This document shows, one piece after another, positions 59,101-64,000 of a stretch of DNA of 64,000 bases. Positions within the stretch are counted from its first letter, which is position 1. Every line of letters begins with the position of its first letter. The stretch is from Argentina anserina (Eukaryota; Streptophyta; Magnoliopsida; Rosales; Rosaceae). The notes under the pieces are model-generated. The model made no database searches and was not told where the DNA came from. It saw nothing but the letters and a program-made list of their open reading frames with translations. The position numbers and the translations under genes were made by a program. The stretch covers positions 12,028,001-12,092,000 of the forward strand of contig NC_065877.1 in the NCBI RefSeq assembly GCF_933775445.1, given 5' to 3'.

Positions 59101-60393
59101 GACGCAGGTGTCTGAGACCCAGATTTTCCCTTTGAAGCCTTTGTTCTATTGTTTGTCTTTCCTGTTTTTGTAGTAGATACAGGAGTTTGAAAGGGACTTT
59201 GAATAGTGGTATTATATCCTGGACTGCTAGTCCAATCGTTGTTCTCAGCTTCATTGTTGTCCGCTGGACCCTTCCTTTTAAATTGCTGATAATACAGGCA
59301 AAGTTGAAGAATTTAATGAACCTTCTTTGCAAGGTAAACATACAAGTTAAAATGCACTACAAATACTTTGATGATTCTACTATACAAAATCAATTTATAC
59401 ATATTTGAGTATAGAGAATGCAGCCACTAATGGAACTGGAAGATTCTCTCACTACTCATACACAAAATATCAATATCAAGGATAATTGGCAAAGCATAAA
59501 AGACTACAAATTTAAGAAAATTTCGTAATAAAGATGAACACATTCAGAAATATGTAACAACATGTATGCTTTCTCAGCCACTGGAACAGACTCGGTCCAA
59601 AAACATAGAGTTAAACGCTCCTTTATTCAAATGCTAAAAGCATATCATCCGATAGCCTAAACTTGTGTCAGTCATTACACCTGATCTCATTTCTATAACA
59701 TAAATCTATACACCTAGTGAACAGATAGGGGACTAATACAAGGTAGATAACTCTCTACCTCCACGTAACTCAGCGCCTTCTGTCCAGACTACGCAACATT
59801 CGACTAAGAGTATACCTACAGCATATCGAAGTCCCTATCTTACTCTTCAACTTCACAAATGGAGACCCAAACTAAACTTACAGATTACACCAAACTCTTA
59901 AACATACAATCTTAACAAGCACTGGCTTAGCAAAAAGTCAACTCATGAGTAAATTCCTCATAATATCAGCAGCGCATACAATGCGAAACACAACCAATCA
60001 ACTAACTCTAATTCTCAATTGACCTCATCTCGGAGAAATCCTAACTCACCAACAACCACTTAATCAAAACCCCCAAAATCCAAGCATCCAAAATTCACCA
60101 CCAAATTCCACTCACCCCTAAACTCAAATACCACACCCAATTCCACTAAACCAAGCTAAACACAGATAGGCAACACTCACCGGAGATCGAACCACAATAG
60201 CCTCCGGCTCCTGGTCCGCCGGCCGCTGACCACCACCGGAAAATTGATGATAATCCGCCGGAGGAAAGAACGGCGGCTTAGACTCAAACACTAGGTGCCG
60301 CCTCATCGGCGGCACGATCTGGCTGCTGCCGCCACCTGCGGACGGCGGAGGCGGCGCAGGCTGCCGGTTGGGAGCTCGAGCCAAGCCGGACAT
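56125..60393 (-). CDS. E2F: E2F transcription factor, canonical E2FA/E2FB type
   Basis: Fourteen exons give 474 residues. Minus strand, first to last: 60181-60393, 59093-59285, 58538-58591, 58367-58452, 58152-58240, 57986-58040, 57697-57749, 57564-57614, 57399-57447, 57249-57314, 57078-57154, 56698-56935, 56367-56433, 56125-56258. The 1425-bp sum is in frame and all sites are GT-AG. The protein has a Pro/Gly-rich N-terminus ([11 protein letters not shown]) and AIVVRSPQFKRKG. The winged-helix DNA-binding domain (about residues 155-225) reads [19 protein letters not shown], then [19 protein letters not shown] and [13 protein letters not shown] leucine-zipper/marked-box dimerisation region ([46 protein letters not shown]) and the Rb-binding tail [18 protein letters not shown] follow. 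With DP partners it controls S-phase genes under retinoblastoma-related protein. Confidence 0.95.
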
Positions 60394-60740
60394 CGAACCA
60401 CGATCGACCGGCCCGAACCGTCACTGGACGTCTCCGATTTGAAGACGCCGAGGAGTGGCGAAGAGAGGCGTTAGATCTTTAGGGTTTGGCGAATCGGAGA
60501 GAGGGAAAAGGGAATCGGAGGGAGGTGGGGAGGGAGGGGGTTTAGGGTTTAGAAGGGAGGCGAAATGGGATCTCCGAGAGGAGGGTAGAGAGAGGAAGTG
60601 GAGGGTTAGAGAGAGAAAGAGAGAGATGGAGAGAGAGAGAAGGGTAAGAGGAAAGTGGGGGTTAGGGGAAGAGAGCTAGCAGAAAACGAGGGAAGCGAGG
60701 GAATTTTTAGTTTCGGATAGATGTGGAGGGAACACGGGGG
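60394..60740 (-). promoter_or_regulatory. E2F gene 5' UTR and core promoter
   Basis: Upstream of the E2F ATG on the minus strand the DNA is strongly CT-rich (GA-rich on the plus strand), typical for a plant 5' UTR/core promoter. The plus-strand open frame here is a product of that bias. I saw no clear E2F site in this stretch. Confidence 0.5.
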
Positions 60741-61904
60741 GAAAAATATTAATTCGTTCCTTTGTTTTTCGATTTGTTACCCCGGAATTTTTATTATTTG
60801 CGTTTTGGCCCATGGGTTTGCTTCATTGTACCAACTATTATTCCAATTAGGCAATAATATTCTGAGGGGCTTGGGTTGTATAATTACATATTGACCAGTG
60901 GAGGAATTGATGGAGAACAAATATTTATTCTCATGTAGAATAATTATTGAGTCAACAGGGCGAGAAATAGAATATGATATGTGTCGCGGTGGCAAATATT
61001 AAGTAGAAAATTTTGTGTTACGACACGAATATTTCATGTTTGAGTTTTGAAAAAAAATGGAAATGGGTATAATTGTGGTGTGATGGTAGAAATGCAGTTT
61101 CATTACAACGGATCTATACATACACATTATCTCTTGAGAGGGTAAATCCTAATGTCATTATTCGCATTTACCATTGGTTGCACCTATCTTACAAAGTGAA
61201 AACATTGCTTTGTATGTCAGATTCAGTTACAAGGTATACTGACTATTATCAAAGATTTGAGACAATCAAATTTTATACTAGACTACATAGTAACAATGTA
61301 AGTAACTTCTTCTCCTAAAAAAATGTAAGTAACTTCTAATTTTTCTAGAATAATATGACTTACTTCACTATGTATCAATGACGAAACAACCTTCATTCTA
61401 TTTTTCAGTAGTGATAAGTAAGAGGACCATACATTTTATAAACAGTATAAGTGAATCGTATGCTTCATTATAGTGTTACATTAGTGTACCATAAGCAAAT
61501 TTTCATATATTAAAAAAAAGTTTGTGCATATCAATAAAGTTAGAAATTTGAGAAATTTGTATCATTATAAGAGCAAAACCAACATACATGAATACAAATA
61601 TTATATTACAATGTAAATCATATCCTGAGATTACATCATTAGAAGATTAGGGGGGAATAACATTTACAACGTACAATGTTTGGAATCTTATCAAACCATA
61701 TTTGACAATTTACAGTATTGATGTGCTCATGGGCAATAGCATCACCATGAAAGTTTAGTTCATAGTAGTAAATCAATGCAAGATATATAAAAAAAAAAAC
61801 TTTAAGGTGTCTTCGCAATGTACTAACGCGGAGAATTTTATGAACTTTTAGCCTCCGCAACTGAATTTGGTAATTGTTTTCGCTAATGTTTTGTGTTGTA
61901 TGTA
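60741..61904. other. Intergenic, nothing recognised
   Basis: AT-rich DNA between the E2F promoter and the hAT element. Short open frames show no motif. A short duplicate of ATGTAAGTAACTTCT occurs at 61297 and 61323. Confidence 0.5.
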
Positions 61905-61912
61905 TTTGTGTG

Positions 61913-63239
61913 CAGTGGCGGACCGAGATATGGGCAAGTGAGGGCATATGCGTCAGTAACTTTATGCTACAGTGTACTACCTAAGCTGCATGGAATCGAG
62001 TGCGGGTACGTGGAAGCGCGGAAGTGATTTTTTTGAATTTTTTTAGAAGCGGGTACATTTTGAAAGCGTCCTAATAAAATAATATATATTTATATCTAAA
62101 AATATATTATATAAAACAATAAATTAATTACTAAAACATTATAGAAGAACAATATGATAGAAAATTATCCCAATAAACATTTTGTAATTGTCTAGAATAA
62201 ACAACACAAACACTTGAATAATTAACATGATAACCAAAAATGATGCGCATCACCTTTCAGTTAATCCATCATCCACCTGACGAGCTCTCTAATCACACTG
62301 ACCAAGTGTGTGAAATCAAAAATGTATGTATTTACATTTTGCAATAAGCGGCGCACCCTGAAGCTGAATGACTTTGTGCTCTCTCTCTGAGCTTCATCTT
62401 AGTCTAGCCCAAAAATCCACAACATTGATTTTTTACTTATCTAGTTTTCAATTAGTATCTTGCTCCAAATCAAACTCATGTATAATCTTATATACCCTTG
62501 TTGTCTTACACAAAATTAAAAGCTCAAACAAATCATCAAATCTCATTCAACTTGCTTGAACGACTCTTCAACTATATATTTTATGGGGTTTTATTCAATT
62601 CTAGATTTTGATTTATCTTCATGAATTATCGAGTCCTTAGAATATGTAGATTTTAAGAGGAATTTATATTAGAGCCGGAAAATAGAGAAGAAAACTATAA
62701 AAACTCAACAATTCTCGCGCTTCGACGGCGTTTCCAACCCTGAAGCTTGCGCTTCGACGACGCTTCCAAAATCTTCTTTTTCGGAACCGCGCTTCCGCTT
62801 TCGATTCCGATTCCAAAGCTGGAATCAGACCTCCAGTGAATCTTCCGTGCATCGTAGATTGCTACCATTATATGGACTTACCATAACATTCATGCCCCCA
62901 ATAGCCCTATATTGTATTAGCCCAAAGAGACCAAGACGTGTAAGTCTTTAAGACTAACCAACATCTTTTTTTGGACTATGTGCTATTTCTTTTGGCATAT
63001 GTGCTATAAAATACAAATGAATAAAAAACTTTAATAAAATAATAAAGTGTAAGAGGTTTAATTGTTTGATCCTTTTCTTTTTTTGCTAAGTTTTTTTTAT
63101 ATAAAATATATTATAATTTATTTTTGAAATATTATTCGAACTATATTGAATAGTTTAAAGAAACAACAATTGTCTCTAATGTTAATTTTTTATTTTTTTT
63201 ATTACGTCCCCAATAAATGAAGTATTGAGTCCGCCACTG
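61913..63239. mobile_element. hAT-like element with CAGTGGCGGAC termini
   Basis: The terminal inverted repeat CAGTGGCGGAC is perfect over 11 bases. It is flanked by a perfect 8-bp direct repeat TTTGTGTG (61905-61912 and 63240-63247). 1327 bp, with no transposase frame. An internal block (62145-62859) is shared in inverted orientation with 44787-45502. Confidence 0.92.
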
Positions 63240-63247
63240 TTTGTGTG

Positions 63248-64000
63248 GGGCTGGATTATTGATTGTTTTAGTCACTAGTTGAGCTAAAACGTGAAGGGTA
63301 ACATATGAAGTAGGAGAGTAGCTCTTGCCAGTGCGCATTAGGGCATGGATGAAAGAAAAGACCAAAATGGGTGGGGAGATTGGAAAAAGACAGAAACTGC
63401 ATGCCCATATCCGAAATAGTTGAAAAGTTAGGGGCAGAATTCCAGAGCCGCTGATAGAAAAAACAAGAGACGAAAAATACAAGAGGAATCGCCAATCCGC
63501 GCCTTTATTTGTCTTTAAACAAAAATTTCATTTTATATATTAATAGCATTTTCCTGATAACACTAACGATTTGTTGATTATTGACGTTGAATAATTACGT
63601 CTCATCCGACCCTAACTACCACGTACCCAAAACTTGGTGATGCTGAATTCATGACATCTGGCCACCTCCTCCTTATTCGCTTCTTTTTAACCCGCCGTCT
63701 AGGGGAGAGTGAGTCACTTCCATTTTGCCCAAATTTTCTGGTGGTTCATGTTTGGCTTAGATCGAACACTTTTTGGTAATTTTCCCTTTTCTTCTTTTTT
63801 CTTCTTAATTTAATTAAACTCATCAGGAATTGAATTAATTATGAATGAGAGACAAAATGTATTTAGATGTGGATTTTTCTATTTTCATTGAACTATTTAC
63901 TTAAAATATTGAATTATAACAGCTCCGTTCAAGTCTTCTTGTGAGTCTTATTTTAATATGAATTTACTTCGTGTTAGGAAATGCTTATAGTCTTTTTGTC
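63248..64000. other. Right-edge intergenic DNA
   Basis: No gene supported. A GC-richer pocket at about 63650-63760 resembles a promoter/5' UTR and could belong to a gene beyond the window. Confidence 0.35.

Noticed and set aside
60455..60679. Arg/Glu-rich plus frame upstream of E2F
   Set aside because: A by-product of the purine-rich strand of the E2F 5' UTR.

Overview
The window is plant nuclear DNA: AT-rich, intron-bearing genes with GT-AG splice sites, plant-specific families (OVATE proteins, HVA22, F-box/FBA proteins) and many plant transposons. Protein similarity recalled from memory suggests a rosid eudicot, perhaps Rosaceae, but this is inference and no search was run.

Intact or probably intact genes are few. 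They are an OVATE-family gene of the OFP13/15/18 type (+, 4384-5271), a second one of the OFP6 type (-, 25731-26294), a 12-exon lipid-droplet-associated hydrolase (LDAH-like, -, 28089-32286), a 6-coding-exon HVA22-like gene (+, 39952-41490), a convergent plant protein of unknown function (-, 41676-42197), an F-box/FBA gene (+, 50932-52011) and a 14-exon canonical E2F transcription factor (-, 56125-60393). All exon sums of the multi-exon models are in frame.

Broken genes cluster between 42.9 and 54.9 kb. They are an aldo-keto reductase pseudogene, a receptor-kinase fragment, a kinesin motor fragment, a fused C2 + poly(A)-binding-protein RRM reading frame, a beta-glucosidase (GH1) that starts exactly at the edge of a gypsy-type LTR, and a second F-box copy with an in-frame stop and a foldback transposon in its last codons.

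Mobile DNA fills much of the rest. A Ty1/copia element (11609-18938) has very short LTRs and is itself split in its reverse transcriptase by a 1996-bp solo-LTR-like insertion. Several non-autonomous DNA transposons were delimited by eye from terminal inverted repeats plus target-site duplications: hAT-like elements at 10648-11228, 21036-22066, 22748-23285, 23507-24429, 33837-34499 and 61913-63239, and a Mutator-like foldback element at 53827-54901 with two 513-bp arms carrying E2F-type binding motifs. A gypsy 5' end lies at 47553-48690 and a long LTR-like block at about 35936-38936. Roughly 5.3-10.6, 19-21 and 61-62 kb show no recognisable gene. I found no rRNA, tRNA or CRISPR. The strongest candidates for something new are the E2F-site-bearing foldback element beside an E2F gene, and the multi-gene chimera at 45.5-47.2 kb.
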